64,000 bases of DNA from CAZEYT01 sp964516295 (GCA_964516295.1 CAZEYT010000002.1:1-64000), one strand, 5' to 3'. Positions 48,769 to 58,153 are shown, numbered from the stretch's first letter. Translations and numbers: made by a program. Notes: a model not told the origin generated them from the sequence alone.

Positions 48769-50482
48769 GGCGGAACACTTAAAAGGAACCATCAACCATA
48801 TGCCAGCACTGCAGGAATTGATCGCCAGCTCGATCAAAAATTATCGCGAAGGAAGTATCGTCAAGGGACACATCCTTGAAATTCGCCCGAGGGAATTCCT
48901 CGTTGATATCGGATACAAGAGCGAAGGGGTCATTCCCGCCTCCGAATTCGAAGACCCGGAAGAAGTCGAAATCGGAGATGAAATCGAAGTGCTCCTCGAG
49001 CGCCTCGAAAACGACGAGGGCATGGTCGTCCTCTCGAAAGAAAAAGCCGCCCAACGTCAGAACTGGGAAAAGATCGTCGGCGTCTTCAAAGGCGACGGTC
49101 TCATCAAGGGCAAGGTCCGCAGCGTCGTGAAAGGCGGCCTCACCGTGAACGTGGGCGTCGAAGCCTTCCTCCCGGCCTCGCAGATCGACATCATCCCACC
49201 GAAAGATCTCCAGCAATTCGTCGGCAATGTTTACGACTTCAAGATCGTCAAGATCAACGAAGATCGCAAGAACGTCGTCCTCAGCCGCCGCGAAATCATC
49301 GAGCAGGAACGCTCGGAAAAACGCCAGAAGTTCCTTTCAAGCGTCACCATCGGCGACCGCATCACCGGCACGGTCAAGAACATTACCGACTTCGGTGCGT
49401 TCATCGACCTCGACGGCATCGACGGTCTTCTCCACGTCACCGACATGTCGTGGGCCCGCCTCAACCACCCGGGCGAACTCCTCAAAGTCGGCCAGCAGTT
49501 GGAAGTTCAGGTTCTCGACATCAACAAGGACAAGGAGCGCGTCTCTCTCGGCCTCAAGCAAATGCAGTCGAATCCATGGGACCGCATCGAAGAGCGTTTC
49601 CCGGTCGGCCAGAAAGTCTCCGGCAAGGTCACGAACCTCATGCCTTACGGAGCCTTCGTGCAGATCGAAGAGGGCGTCGAAGGTCTCATCCACGTCTCCG
49701 AGCTTTCCTGGACCAAGCGCATTGCCCGCCCGTCGGACGTTCTCACGCTCGGTCAGGAGATCGAAGCCATCGTCCTCGGCGTCAACAAAGAGGAACAGAA
49801 GATCTCTCTCGGCGTCCGTCAGTTGGAGCCGAACCCATGGGATGAGATCGAACTCCGCTACATCATCGGCAAACAGGTCAAGGGCAAGGTCCGCAACATG
49901 ACCGCCTACGGAGCCTTCGTCGAACTCGAGGAAGGCATCGACGGCATGATCCACGTCTCGGATCTCTCCTGGACCCGCAAGATCAATCACCCGAGCGAAA
50001 TGCTCAAAAAGGGCGACGAGCTCGAAGCGGTGGTCATCGATATCGACAAGGCCAACCAACGGATCAGCCTCGGCATCAAGCAACTCGACACCGATCCTTG
50101 GAAAGAAATCGACACCCGTTTCCGGATTGGCGATCTCGTCAAGGGCACGGTCAGCAAACTCACGAACTTCGGTGCGTTCATCCAACTTCAGGATGACATC
50201 GACGGCCTCGTCCACATCTCGCAGATCAGCGAAGATCGGATCGACAAGGTCAAGGACGTGTTGAAAGTCGGTCAGGAAGTCGAAGCGCGCGTGATCAAGG
50301 TCGACAAGGCCGAGCGCCGCATCGGTCTCTCGATCAAGGCCGCGAATTACGGCGAAGAAGAGCTTCGCAAAGAAGCCGAAGCGTTCGATACCCTCCGCCC
50401 CGGAGAAGACATGGTCGGCCTCGACCAGGCCTTCCAGTTCGCGGAAGAAGAGTATCGCCCGGGACAAGGCAAGAAGAAGTAA
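48752..50482 (+). CDS. rpsA: 30S ribosomal protein S1
   Basis: 576 aa from ATG 48752; an in-frame ATG at 48800 (MPALQELIASS) is a serious alternative. Six S1/OB domains can be counted, beginning near VKGHILEIRPREFLVDIG, LIKGKVRSVVKGGLTVNVG, ITGTVKNITDFGAFIDLDG, VSGKVTNLMPYGAFVQIEE, VKGKVRNMTAYGAFVELEE and VKGTVSKLTNFGAFIQLQD. The last four are the most alike. S1 unfolds mRNA at the 30S platform. A strong terminator follows. The start region forms a hairpin (see the separate entry). Confidence 0.96.
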   Translation: MGIKEVAEHLKGTINHMPALQELIASSIKNYREGSIVKGHILEIRPREFLVDIGYKSEGVIPASEFEDPEEVEIGDEIEVLLERLENDEGMVVLSKEKAAQRQNWEKIVGVFKGDGLIKGKVRSVVKGGLTVNVGVEAFLPASQIDIIPPKDLQQFVGNVYDFKIVKINEDRKNVVLSRREIIEQERSEKRQKFLSSVTIGDRITGTVKNITDFGAFIDLDGIDGLLHVTDMSWARLNHPGELLKVGQQLEVQVLDINKDKERVSLGLKQMQSNPWDRIEERFPVGQKVSGKVTNLMPYGAFVQIEEGVEGLIHVSELSWTKRIARPSDVLTLGQEIEAIVLGVNKEEQKISLGVRQLEPNPWDEIELRYIIGKQVKGKVRNMTAYGAFVELEEGIDGMIHVSDLSWTRKINHPSEMLKKGDELEAVVIDIDKANQRISLGIKQLDTDPWKEIDTRFRIGDLVKGTVSKLTNFGAFIQLQDDIDGLVHISQISEDRIDKVKDVLKVGQEVEARVIKVDKAERRIGLSIKAANYGEEELRKEAEAFDTLRPGEDMVGLDQAFQFAEEEYRPGQGKKK

Positions 50483-50500
50483 CGACCTTCCCCCAAGAAG

Positions 50501-50540
50501 CGCGCTCCCATGCTCCGGCAGGGAGCGCGTTTTCTTTTTC
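50501..50540 (+). terminator. Rho-independent terminator after rpsA
   Basis: A 9-bp GC-rich stem, CGCGCTCCC (50501-50509) with GGGAGCGCG (50521-50529), encloses an 11-base loop and is followed by TTTTCTTTTT. Confidence 0.92.
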
Positions 50541-50584
50541 CGGAGGGCTCTCCCAAAAGTAGAAGTCAGCCCGTACCCGCGGGC

Positions 50585-51091
50585 TCAGGAAAAGGAGACG
50601 GACCAGCCTGGCAGCGTTTCGGTCTGTGAGATCCAGGCTTTCCACTGCGTTTCGTCAAAAGCCTCCCCTTCGTGGAGATCCACCCAGCGGGCCTGTCCGC
50701 TTTTCGGTGTTCCGCCGGGAGGGATGGGGACAAGCGACAGACCGTCGAAAAAGGTCACCCGCACGGCGCGCGTCAGCACGTGAACCGACAGGAACCATCC
50801 GCCGGACTCCCGGCGGTAGAACGGGGAATTCCACCGCACGGCTTTGCAGACTCCGGGGACTTCTCTGGAAATGAGATCGTCCAATTGTCGGCCGAACGCC
50901 TGTTTCCAGCCTGGCATGGCTTCGATGTAGGCTTGCACGGGAGCGTCTCCATCGCCCTTGGGGATCTGAGGGTTTCCTCCGGAAAGAAGCTTCGCCGTTC
51001 CGGAGGGGCCTTCTTGTTCTTTGACGGAATTGCGATTTTTTTTCATCGGCTCCAAGGAGAGATCGGGCATCCCCGGGGAAAAGCGTTTCAT
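50585..51091 (-). CDS. DUF1801/YdhG-like protein
   Basis: 168 aa from ATG 51091; a start at 51046 (MKKNRNSVKEQEG) would also serve and would remove an overlap with the upstream gene. The fold is that of the YdhG/DUF1801 family: VQAYIEAMPGWKQAFGRQLDDLI, then KAVRWNSPFYRR and a strand pair WFLSVHVLTRAVRVTFFDG. The function of this family is unknown. It is the last gene in a run with the GlcD-like oxidase. Confidence 0.75.
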   Translation of the reverse strand: MKRFSPGMPDLSLEPMKKNRNSVKEQEGPSGTAKLLSGGNPQIPKGDGDAPVQAYIEAMPGWKQAFGRQLDDLISREVPGVCKAVRWNSPFYRRESGGWFLSVHVLTRAVRVTFFDGLSLVPIPPGGTPKSGQARWVDLHEGEAFDETQWKAWISQTETLPGWSVSFS

Positions 51092-52461
51092 ATGGAAACA
51101 AATTTTCCGGGGTTCAGTCGTCCGGCGGGGTCGAGGGCCTGTTTGAGTCGGGTGTGGAGCTGACGGGTCGCCGGAGTCACGGCTTTCGGCCACCAGCGTT
51201 TTTTTGCGAGGCCGACGCCATGTTCACCGGTAATGGCTCCCCCCCAAGCGAGAACTTGCTCGAACAGGGAATCGAGCGCGGCACCAGAGGCTTTCCGGAC
51301 CTTGGGGCTCTCCGGATCGGCCAGCATGATATTGACATGGATATTTCCATCCCCGGCATGGCCGAAGCACGCAATGGGAAATCCGGTCTTCTTCTGCAAC
51401 GCCTCGGCAAAGTGAACGAGATCGACCAACCGCCCGCGTGGCACCACGATGTCCTCGTTGAGTTTCTTGAGGCCGGTGGCCTTGAGCGACTGGGAATAGA
51501 CCCGACGCAATCCCCAGATCTTTTCGCAGGCTGTCGGCGTCGTGGCCACGATCACACCCGCCGCTCCGGCTTGTTCGAGAATTTTTCCAAGCGCCCGCGC
51601 CTCACTCCGGACGCTGCCGGGCTGGCCGTCCACCTCGAGAATGACCTGCGCCTCGCCCGGCGGGAAACTGGCGTCCGGGCGATAAGAGCGAGCCGCCCGC
51701 AGCGTGAACGCATCGGCGACTTCAACGGCCGCCGGAAGGAAGCCGTGGGCGAAAACCGATTGAATGGCTTCCGCAGCGCGTTCCATGGACGGAAATCCGG
51801 CCGAGAGGGCCGCTCGGGCCGGAGGCAGTGGCAAAAGGCGAAGGGTGGCTTCCGTGACGAGTCCCAGCAATCCCTCGGACCCCGTAAACAAACCGACGAG
51901 ATCAAATCCCGTTTTGTTTTTGTGCGTGCGCCCTCCGCAGCGAACGACGGTGCCGTCGGCCAGAACAACCTCCAGACCCAGCACGTAGTTTCGCGTCACG
52001 CCGTATTTCAAACACCGGGGCCCGCCGGCATTGGTCGCAATGTTCCCTCCCAGACTGCAATCTTTCAGACTGGCCGGGTCCGGCGGATAAAACAGGTTCT
52101 TCACCCGCACGGCTTTTTGAAGGTCTCCGGTAATCACACCCGGCTGAACCACCGCGACGAAATCGCGCTCATGGATCTCGAGAATCCGGTTCATTCGTTC
52201 CATCGAAATCACGATGCCACCTTCGACCGGCGTGCAGCCGCCGACATAACCGTACCCGGCTCCGCGGGGCGTAACCGGCACCCCTTCCCGTGAAGCCTCG
52301 CGAAGCACGAACGAGACCTCCGCGGTGGAAGTTGGGAAAACCAGCAGGTCGGGTGGGTTTTTGGAAAACCACTTGTCGCCGGAGTATTCGGGGGCCGGGG
52401 AAAGGACAACGGCATCGCTGCCGAGCTTGCGGGTGAGACGACGGATCAGAGCGGGGTTCAT
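51088..52461 (-). CDS. glcD: FAD-linked oxidase, glycolate oxidase subunit D-like
   Basis: 457 aa from ATG 52461. The FAD_binding_4 domain has PPDLLVFPTSTAEVSFVLREA, PVTPRGAGYGYVGG, and DCSLGGNIATNAGGPRCLKYG. The C-terminal FAD-oxidase domain has FGHAGDGNIHVNIM and AITGEHGVGLAKKRWW. These features define the GlcD/D-lactate dehydrogenase group, which oxidises 2-hydroxy acids. glcE and glcF are not adjacent, so it may be a stand-alone D-2-hydroxyacid dehydrogenase. Its start overlaps the HAD phosphatase stop by four bases. Confidence 0.87.
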   Translation of the reverse strand: MNPALIRRLTRKLGSDAVVLSPAPEYSGDKWFSKNPPDLLVFPTSTAEVSFVLREASREGVPVTPRGAGYGYVGGCTPVEGGIVISMERMNRILEIHERDFVAVVQPGVITGDLQKAVRVKNLFYPPDPASLKDCSLGGNIATNAGGPRCLKYGVTRNYVLGLEVVLADGTVVRCGGRTHKNKTGFDLVGLFTGSEGLLGLVTEATLRLLPLPPARAALSAGFPSMERAAEAIQSVFAHGFLPAAVEVADAFTLRAARSYRPDASFPPGEAQVILEVDGQPGSVRSEARALGKILEQAGAAGVIVATTPTACEKIWGLRRVYSQSLKATGLKKLNEDIVVPRGRLVDLVHFAEALQKKTGFPIACFGHAGDGNIHVNIMLADPESPKVRKASGAALDSLFEQVLAWGGAITGEHGVGLAKKRWWPKAVTPATRQLHTRLKQALDPAGRLNPGKFVSI

Positions 52462-53228
52462 GAATGAAAAGAGCGCCAAGCCTCGGCGATGCCCTCGGCG
52501 GCGGGGAGCGACGCGACAAAACCGCCGTTTCGGCGAACGGTTTCCTGCACTTCGGGAATCGCATTCGATGGACAGCAGACAAACGCCGCAAACCGTCCGT
52601 CGAGCATCGGGATGTCGTTGAAGTGGTCGCCGGCCGCGAGCACGGCGTCCCGTTCGAGCCCGAGCCAGCGGGTCAGTTCGCCAAGCGCGGCTCCTTTGTG
52701 GTAATCCCGGTGACAGAAGCGCATGTAAACCGTATTCCGCTGGTAGCAGAAATCGGGAGACGTCTCCCGCTCCGTGTCCAGAAACGCAGCAACTTCTTGG
52801 ATGAGATCCTCGGATGAAGTCACCAAGCCCACCGGGCGATTGTCTTCTTCGATGAGGGTAATCCCGTTCGACGACTCCGCGAGCGCCCGAATCCGGGCCA
52901 GAATCTCCCCCGAGCGTTTGAATAGCTCATCATGACGCCGGTAACACGCCAGATTCCACTCGTCGTAGGAGCGCCAGATTCCATCCCCGTCCCGATGAAA
53001 AATTTCCCGCTCATTGGTGAGCAGGAAGTCGGGTTCGAACGGTCCCGAAAATCGTTCCACGCCCTCGATCGCATGATCCAGTGTCCGGCCGGTGTTGATC
53101 GCCCACAGGCCCCCCGCTGCTTTGTGTTGCTCGAGGACGTCTGCAAACGCCTCGCAGCATCGGCCGTCGGATGGATGGGCGATCAGCGTTCCATCGAAAT
53201 CGGTACTCAGGAGACGGATCAGAGACAT
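52458..53228 (-). CDS. HAD phosphatase, Cof/sucrose-phosphatase-like
   Basis: 256 aa from ATG 53228. Motif I is LLSTDFDGTLIAHPS, motif II INTGRTLDHAIEG, motif III Lys is in YHKGAALGELTRWLGL, and motif IV is LAAGDHFNDIPMLDG. The large C2-type cap between motifs II and III is typical of the Cof group acting on sugar phosphates or nucleotides. It overlaps glcD by four bases; 2-phosphoglycolate phosphatase activity feeding GlcD is tempting but unproven. It is divergent from a small coiled-coil gene. Confidence 0.86.
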   Translation of the reverse strand: MSLIRLLSTDFDGTLIAHPSDGRCCEAFADVLEQHKAAGGLWAINTGRTLDHAIEGVERFSGPFEPDFLLTNEREIFHRDGDGIWRSYDEWNLACYRRHDELFKRSGEILARIRALAESSNGITLIEEDNRPVGLVTSSEDLIQEVAAFLDTERETSPDFCYQRNTVYMRFCHRDYHKGAALGELTRWLGLERDAVLAAGDHFNDIPMLDGRFAAFVCCPSNAIPEVQETVRRNGGFVASLPAAEGIAEAWRSFHS

Positions 53229-53304
53229 CCTGCCAGTAAACACCCACGCAGTCGGTGCCGCAATTTTTTGTCGCGCCCGGGCTCGGGTTTGCGAAAATAC
53301 ACCC

Positions 53305-53571
53305 ATGAAATCCGCCTACGAATTGGCCATGAGCCGTCTCGAGAAATCCGCTCCCACCGTCGCTCTCACCGATGCCCAGAAGGCGCAAATCGCCGAGATC
53401 GATAGCGAGATCAACGCCAAGATCGCGGAGAAGAAGATCTTTCTCGAGGGGCAAATGGCGACGGCCACCCCCGACGAACGGGACGAAATCCGGCGACAAC
53501 TCACCTCGGAACTCGCCCGCTTGGAAGAAAAGCGCGAACGGGAGAAAGAAAAAATCCGACAGGGATCCTGA
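53305..53571 (+). CDS. Small coiled-coil protein
   Basis: 88 aa, ATG at 53305. Almost entirely heptad-like and charged: AQKAQIAEIDSEINAKIAEK and ELARLEEKREREKEKIRQGS, so a coiled coil is expected. No signal peptide. It lies between divergent HAD and convergent rhomboid genes. Similar short coiled proteins occur in many genomes without a known role. Coding is supported by the clean residue pattern and the correct start. Confidence 0.6.
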   Translation: MKSAYELAMSRLEKSAPTVALTDAQKAQIAEIDSEINAKIAEKKIFLEGQMATATPDERDEIRRQLTSELARLEEKREREKEKIRQGS

Positions 53572-53573
53572 CC

Positions 53574-54167
53574 CTACCCGCGCACCACGTGGAATCGGTT
53601 CCGCCGCTGGAACCAGACGAAAAGATACCCGGTCAGCGCCCCGCCCAAATGGGCTGCATGGCCGATGTCTCCCCCCCAACCGGTGACGACAAAGAAAAGC
53701 GAAATCCCGACCAACGCCCGTCCCAGCCACTTGGCTTTCATGTTCACCGGAATGACAAAGAAAACAAGAGCTCGGATCGGTGCTTCCGGAAAAAGCGCCG
53801 AATAGGCACACACCACACCGAATACGGCACCCGACGCTCCGATCAAGAACGACTCCGGCACCAGCAACACCTGCACTAAGCCTCCCACCACCCCGCAGGT
53901 AAGATACAAAATCAGGAAGCGCCGACTTCCCATCAGACTCTCCAGCGTCCGGCCCGCAAACCACAGCCCGAGCATGTTGAACAGCAGGTGAATCAAATTG
54001 GCATGCAGAAACTGATGCGTCACCAGCTGCCAGACCATGCCCTGTTGGAGTCCAACCCAGCTCAAAGCCAGAGGCTTCGCTAACAATGCGTAAGGCGGGA
54101 CTGCGCTGATGATGAAAACTGCCACATTCCAGCCGATCAGAATTTTAACCACCGAAAGCGACTTCAT
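53574..54167 (-). CDS. Rhomboid-family intramembrane serine protease
   Basis: 197 aa from ATG 54167. Six membrane segments; the catalytic Ser112 is in LIGASGAVFG and His173 in GHAAHLGG. The HANLIHLLFNMLGLWFAG segment matches the conserved second transmembrane helix. It cleaves transmembrane segments of other proteins. Substrate unknown. A low-GC 110-bp region upstream separates it from the SprT-like gene and probably holds its promoter. Confidence 0.93.
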   Translation of the reverse strand: MKSLSVVKILIGWNVAVFIISAVPPYALLAKPLALSWVGLQQGMVWQLVTHQFLHANLIHLLFNMLGLWFAGRTLESLMGSRRFLILYLTCGVVGGLVQVLLVPESFLIGASGAVFGVVCAYSALFPEAPIRALVFFVIPVNMKAKWLGRALVGISLFFVVTGWGGDIGHAAHLGGALTGYLFVWFQRRNRFHVVRG

Positions 54168-54277
54168 TCGCAAAATACGCTAAATATGCGGCGGTTATAA
54201 ATTTGCATGATTCAAATTCAGTAAGTCTCTGGAAAGAAGGAATTTACGAAAGAAAACTGAGAAAAATCGTAAAAATA

Positions 54278-54892
54278 TCAAGCCGCCAATTCCTCGGGCG
54301 GCTGGACCGGTTGAAACCGGAACCGGACGTGGTAGCGTCCGCCGTTGAATTTCCGACAACACTTGAGGCAGGCCACCGCGCGCCGGAGGGGGCGCACTCG
54401 GGCCAGAATCGTGCCGCACTCGGGGCAGGCGTAGAAGTATTTCCGCTCCACCTTGCGGCGTTTGAAGGGGAGATTGTGACACCGGGGCTCATTGGGAATC
54501 CCCAGCATTTCGCAAGCTTCGCGCCATTCGCGGCCATGGGCTTCAATCCGCCGCCGGCCCGCCCGATGTTGCGCAAAAAGATGCGCAAGTTCATGGCGCA
54601 GAGTCCTTTGCACCTCGGCAGCCGAGATCTCGACGAGCTTGGGATTGAGAACAATGCTCTTCGTGCGCCAACACGCCAGCCCGGCGGTCGTCCGGAGGGC
54701 GGGGTTCCATGCAACGGAAACCGTCAAGTCGTGACACCCGGCCGCTCGTAACAATTGATTCGCGAAGTCTGCGAGCAAGGGGTCGGGGCGCAAGCGGGAG
54801 CTCGGTTTCGGACGATGGAGATCATCCGGCGATGTCTTGACGCGGCGCATGACGGCCCGTCCGAAATCGAGGAGCAACTGTTTGTGATTCAT
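54278..54892 (-). CDS. SprT-like zinc metalloprotease-fold protein
   Basis: 204 aa. The metal motif is H100-E-L-A-H104 in LRHELAHLFAQHRAGRRRIEAHGREWREAC, and a Cys4 zinc ribbon (CPECGTIL ... CLKC) follows, as in SprT/Spartan-like proteins. It may act on DNA-bound proteins, as Spartan does, but bacterial SprT function is poorly known. It overlaps the cysteine desulfurase start by four bases. Confidence 0.86.
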   Translation of the reverse strand: MNHKQLLLDFGRAVMRRVKTSPDDLHRPKPSSRLRPDPLLADFANQLLRAAGCHDLTVSVAWNPALRTTAGLACWRTKSIVLNPKLVEISAAEVQRTLRHELAHLFAQHRAGRRRIEAHGREWREACEMLGIPNEPRCHNLPFKRRKVERKYFYACPECGTILARVRPLRRAVACLKCCRKFNGGRYHVRFRFQPVQPPEELAA

Positions 54893-56034
54893 CGAACGAC
54901 TGCGGGTTGGAGCGGCAGAACCTTTTCCACCGCCCTTACGGTGCGGGCAATGTCGTCGTCGGAGGTCTGATGTCCAAGGGAAAAACGCACCGTCGCCAAG
55001 GCCAGCTCCGCCGATACGCCCATGGCCAGGAGAACGTGGGAGGGTTGGATCGAGCCGACCATACAGGCCGAGCCACTGGAGACGCAGATGCCCTCGAGAT
55101 CGAGTCCGATCAGCAGGGATTCTCCGTCGGCTCCGGGAAAACTGACATTCAGCGTGTTGGCCAGACAGCTGGCGGCGTTACCATTGCGAACCGCCTGCGG
55201 GCCGACGGAGGAGATTCCACTCCACAGATCTTCCCGGAGCCGAAGAAGGCGGTCGAGGTCGGCGGGCGCGCGGGAAACCGCGACCTCCGCGGCGGCGGCC
55301 AGACCGACGATGCCGGCGACATTTTCCGTACCCGGCCGACGGGTGTTTTCATGGGCACCGCCATGCACGGTGCGGGCGAGGGCAATCCCGGCTCCCAGCC
55401 AGAGGACACCGGTGCCCTTGGGGCCGTAAAATTTATGCCCGGCGATGGACAGCGCGGACAGGCCGAGCTCGGCGGGTGACACCGGAAGTTTTCCAAAGGT
55501 TTGCACGGCATCGGTGTGAAGGAAAACGCCCCGCTCACGACAGATCACCCCAATTTCAGCCAGCGGTTGGATGACCCCGGTCTCATTGTTGGCGTGCATC
55601 ACGGTGACGAGGATTGTGTCCGGGCGGATCGCTGCGGCGATTTCATCGGGATCAACCCGCCCGTCGCGGTCCACGCCGACCGTGGTCACGTCGAATCCCT
55701 CGTAGTGTTTGAGATGCTCCACGGCATGGAGAACCGCATGGTGCTCGACGGGGGAGGTGATGATATGGCGTCCGCGAACCGCGTGCGCCCGGGCGAGGCC
55801 GATTACCCCGAGATTGCAGGCCTCGGTGCCACCACCGGTGAAAATGATCTCATGGGCCTTGGCTCCCATGAGAGCAGCCACGCGCTCGCGTGCGTCGTCC
55901 ACCGCCGCCCGCGCCCAACGTCCGGACGCGTGGATGGATGACGGGTTTCCGTAAATGCCGTCCAAAAACGGAAGCATCGCCTCCCTCGCCTCCGGGGCGA
56001 GCGGAGTGGTCGCATTGTAATCTAGATAAACCAT
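54889..56034 (-). CDS. Cysteine desulfurase, NifS/IscS-like
   Basis: 381 aa. The PLP lysine is K201 in SIAGHKFYGPKG and the catalytic Cys324 is in SSGSACMVGSIQPSHVL. N-terminal MVYLDYNATTPLAPEA and GGTEACNLGV fit group I desulfurases. It takes sulfur from cysteine for Fe-S cluster assembly or tRNA and cofactor thiolation, potentially including MoaD in this genome. It overlaps the serine acetyltransferase gene by 13 bp, so cysteine supply and use are linked. Confidence 0.94.
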   Translation of the reverse strand: MVYLDYNATTPLAPEAREAMLPFLDGIYGNPSSIHASGRWARAAVDDARERVAALMGAKAHEIIFTGGGTEACNLGVIGLARAHAVRGRHIITSPVEHHAVLHAVEHLKHYEGFDVTTVGVDRDGRVDPDEIAAAIRPDTILVTVMHANNETGVIQPLAEIGVICRERGVFLHTDAVQTFGKLPVSPAELGLSALSIAGHKFYGPKGTGVLWLGAGIALARTVHGGAHENTRRPGTENVAGIVGLAAAAEVAVSRAPADLDRLLRLREDLWSGISSVGPQAVRNGNAASCLANTLNVSFPGADGESLLIGLDLEGICVSSGSACMVGSIQPSHVLLAMGVSAELALATVRFSLGHQTSDDDIARTVRAVEKVLPLQPAVVR

Positions 56035-56939
56035 TCGATTTCGCCCGCGGTCACCCGCTGGGTTTTGTCCAGAATCTTGAGCTGCTTCTCCTCGTAAACC
56101 ACCAGCGAACCGGCGGGGACGCTGTGCATGAGAAAAACGTTGGCGCCGATGGTGGACCCATCACCAATCCGTGTTTCGCCGCCCAAAATCGTCGAATTCG
56201 GGTAAATCGTGACGCGGTCTCCGACATCCGGGTGGCGTTTTCCGCCTTTCACGATGTGGCCGGCGTCATCTTTGGCAAAACTCCGCGCTCCGAGCGTGAC
56301 GCCATGATAAAGCTTCACCCGCGCCCCAATCCGGCAGGTTTCTCCAATCACCACCCCGGTTCCGTGATCGATGAAGAAATACGGTCCGATTTTTGCCCCG
56401 GGATGAATATCGATTCCCGTCCGCGCATGGACCCACTCCGTCATCATCCGCGGCAGGAGCGGCACACATTCCGTGTAAAGCACGTGCGCCAGGCGCTGGA
56501 TCGCGATGGCCTCGATGCACGGGTAGGAAAGAATAATCTCCTCATTGCTCAAAGCCGCCGGATCGCCCTCGTAGGCCGCTTCGATATCCGTGCGCAAAAT
56601 CTCGCGAATCCCCGGCAGAGCTTCCAAAAATCGCTTCAGCACGTCCCGGGCCTGGGCCTTCGGGCACTTGGGATCCACCACCCGCAGGCTCTTGGCGATC
56701 TGGTCCTCCAGCCGCGTGGCCACCGCCCGGAGTCGTTCCTCCGTGATGTCGCCGAGTTCGCTTTTGTGGATCGGTTTTTCGTCGTGAAATCCCGGAAAAA
56801 GCACCTGCAACAACTGCTCGCAGATCTGGTGCAGCGCGCGTTTGGACGGCAAATTGTGACCGTCCGTATTGTTGAGCCCTCCGACCTCCCCGTAAGAAGT
56901 GAGAATCTGTCGGGTGATCGACTGCAAAGCGCGTTCCAT
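56022..56939 (-). CDS. cysE: Serine O-acetyltransferase
   Basis: 305 aa from ATG 56939. The left-handed beta-helix of hexapeptide repeats carries GIDIHPGAKIGPYFFIDHGTGVVIGETCRIG and KLYHGVTLGA, the signature of serine acetyltransferase. A long N-terminal helical part is the EpsC/SatA-type extension. It makes O-acetylserine for cysteine synthesis. cysK is not adjacent. The downstream neighbour is the cysteine desulfurase. Confidence 0.94.
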   Translation of the reverse strand: MERALQSITRQILTSYGEVGGLNNTDGHNLPSKRALHQICEQLLQVLFPGFHDEKPIHKSELGDITEERLRAVATRLEDQIAKSLRVVDPKCPKAQARDVLKRFLEALPGIREILRTDIEAAYEGDPAALSNEEIILSYPCIEAIAIQRLAHVLYTECVPLLPRMMTEWVHARTGIDIHPGAKIGPYFFIDHGTGVVIGETCRIGARVKLYHGVTLGARSFAKDDAGHIVKGGKRHPDVGDRVTIYPNSTILGGETRIGDGSTIGANVFLMHSVPAGSLVVYEEKQLKILDKTQRVTAGEIEWFI

Positions 56940-57048
56940 ACCGGGCGCAAATATGCCGCGCCAAGGGGAAATGTCGAGAGTCGGGGTGGGGAGCGAAACC
57001 TCGCGCAAGGGATTTGCAAAAACGCCAGCCTGTGGCACGTTCGGCCGC

Positions 57049-58032
57049 ATGACCCCGCTTGCGCTCGTCGTCGGCTTTCTTGGCTCCGGCAAAACGACCT
57101 TTCTCAAATCGCTCGTCCCCAACCTCGCCGAGCGCGGCCTGCGGCCGGGGCTCCTCATCAATGACTACCAGAATGCCCGGGTGGACGCGGAGCAGTTCCG
57201 CGATTTGATCGACGAAGTGCGCGCTTTGAGCGGGGATTGCGTTTGCTGCGGCTCGCGGGATCAGCTTTTCGACGAATTGCGGAGGTTTCAACACGGTCCG
57301 AGGCGCGTGATGCTCGTCGAGACCAATGGAACCACCGACGCCGGACCGCTCATCGAAGCACTCGCCCTCGATCCCGATCTCGCAGGCTTCAGCCCTCCGA
57401 TCCAAGTTTCCATGATCGACGTCCAACGCTGGCAGAAACGATTCTGGCATAACTCCCTCGAGCGCGGCCAAGCGCTGACAGCGTCGCACCTCTGGCTCAC
57501 CCGCGCGGACAGCGTTCCGGCCCCGCGCTTGGCGGAAGTGGAGAAATCGCTCGCTGACCGTGGGATTCAAGGCCGGCGGACCGATCCCGTCGCGTTTGCG
57601 GACGAACTTGTGTCCCTCGAAAAATCCCTCGCCACAGAGACACGGACGATTGGTTGTTCCTGCGGGCACGATCATCATGGCCACGAGCATCACGAGCACG
57701 AGGCGCATGACCATGAGCACGCGCATCACCACCACGCCGAGCATCATTTTGCATCGGCCGAACTGGCCTTGCCGGAGGCGGTGGACGAGCCATCGTTCCG
57801 TCGGTTTCTCCGCGATCTTCCGCACGAAGTGGTGCGGGCGAAGGGGCTGGTGCGATTTCATCAGCGCGGGGCGGAGTTTTTTGTCTTCCAGAAAATCGAC
57901 GACGACATCCAGTTTTTCCCGGTGGGTCCGACGCCCCGGGTGGCGTCGCCGTTGCTCCTCGTGATCGGCCCGCGTCTCGATCCGGATGACCTCCGCCTCC
58001 GCGTAGCCGCACTCGCGCCAGTGGTGGCTTGA
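57049..58032 (+). CDS. COG0523/CobW-family metallochaperone GTPase
   Basis: 327 aa from ATG 57049. G1 is GFLGSGKTTFL (9-19); the family CxCC metal motif reads SGDCVCCGSRD (usual GCxCC, here Asp first). The Walker-B-like ETNG (usual ETSG) follows. The base-specificity motif reads LTRAD instead of NKxD. A His-rich stretch near residues 205-235 (HDHHGHEHHEHEAHDHEH) probably binds Zn, Ni or Co. The CobW C-terminal domain is FLRDLPHEVVRAKGLVRFHQRG. It delivers metal to a target protein; which metal is unknown. It lies 121 bp upstream of rplK. Confidence 0.88.
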   Translation: MTPLALVVGFLGSGKTTFLKSLVPNLAERGLRPGLLINDYQNARVDAEQFRDLIDEVRALSGDCVCCGSRDQLFDELRRFQHGPRRVMLVETNGTTDAGPLIEALALDPDLAGFSPPIQVSMIDVQRWQKRFWHNSLERGQALTASHLWLTRADSVPAPRLAEVEKSLADRGIQGRRTDPVAFADELVSLEKSLATETRTIGCSCGHDHHGHEHHEHEAHDHEHAHHHHAEHHFASAELALPEAVDEPSFRRFLRDLPHEVVRAKGLVRFHQRGAEFFVFQKIDDDIQFFPVGPTPRVASPLLLVIGPRLDPDDLRLRVAALAPVVA

Positions 58033-58153
58033 TCGCTTGTCGGGACTGCCCCGTCCGGTCTGGCGGCGGAAGAACTGCGAATTTCTTCCTTGTCAGGCCC
58101 CGGGATGCGTGGTTTCCTTTCCACACTTTCCGCACAACCGGCGGACTTTCGTT

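Noticed and set aside
57034..57049. Sigma-54-like TGGCACG before the CobW-family gene
   Set aside because: The downstream GC dinucleotide is not at the required 10-base spacing and TTGC is absent.
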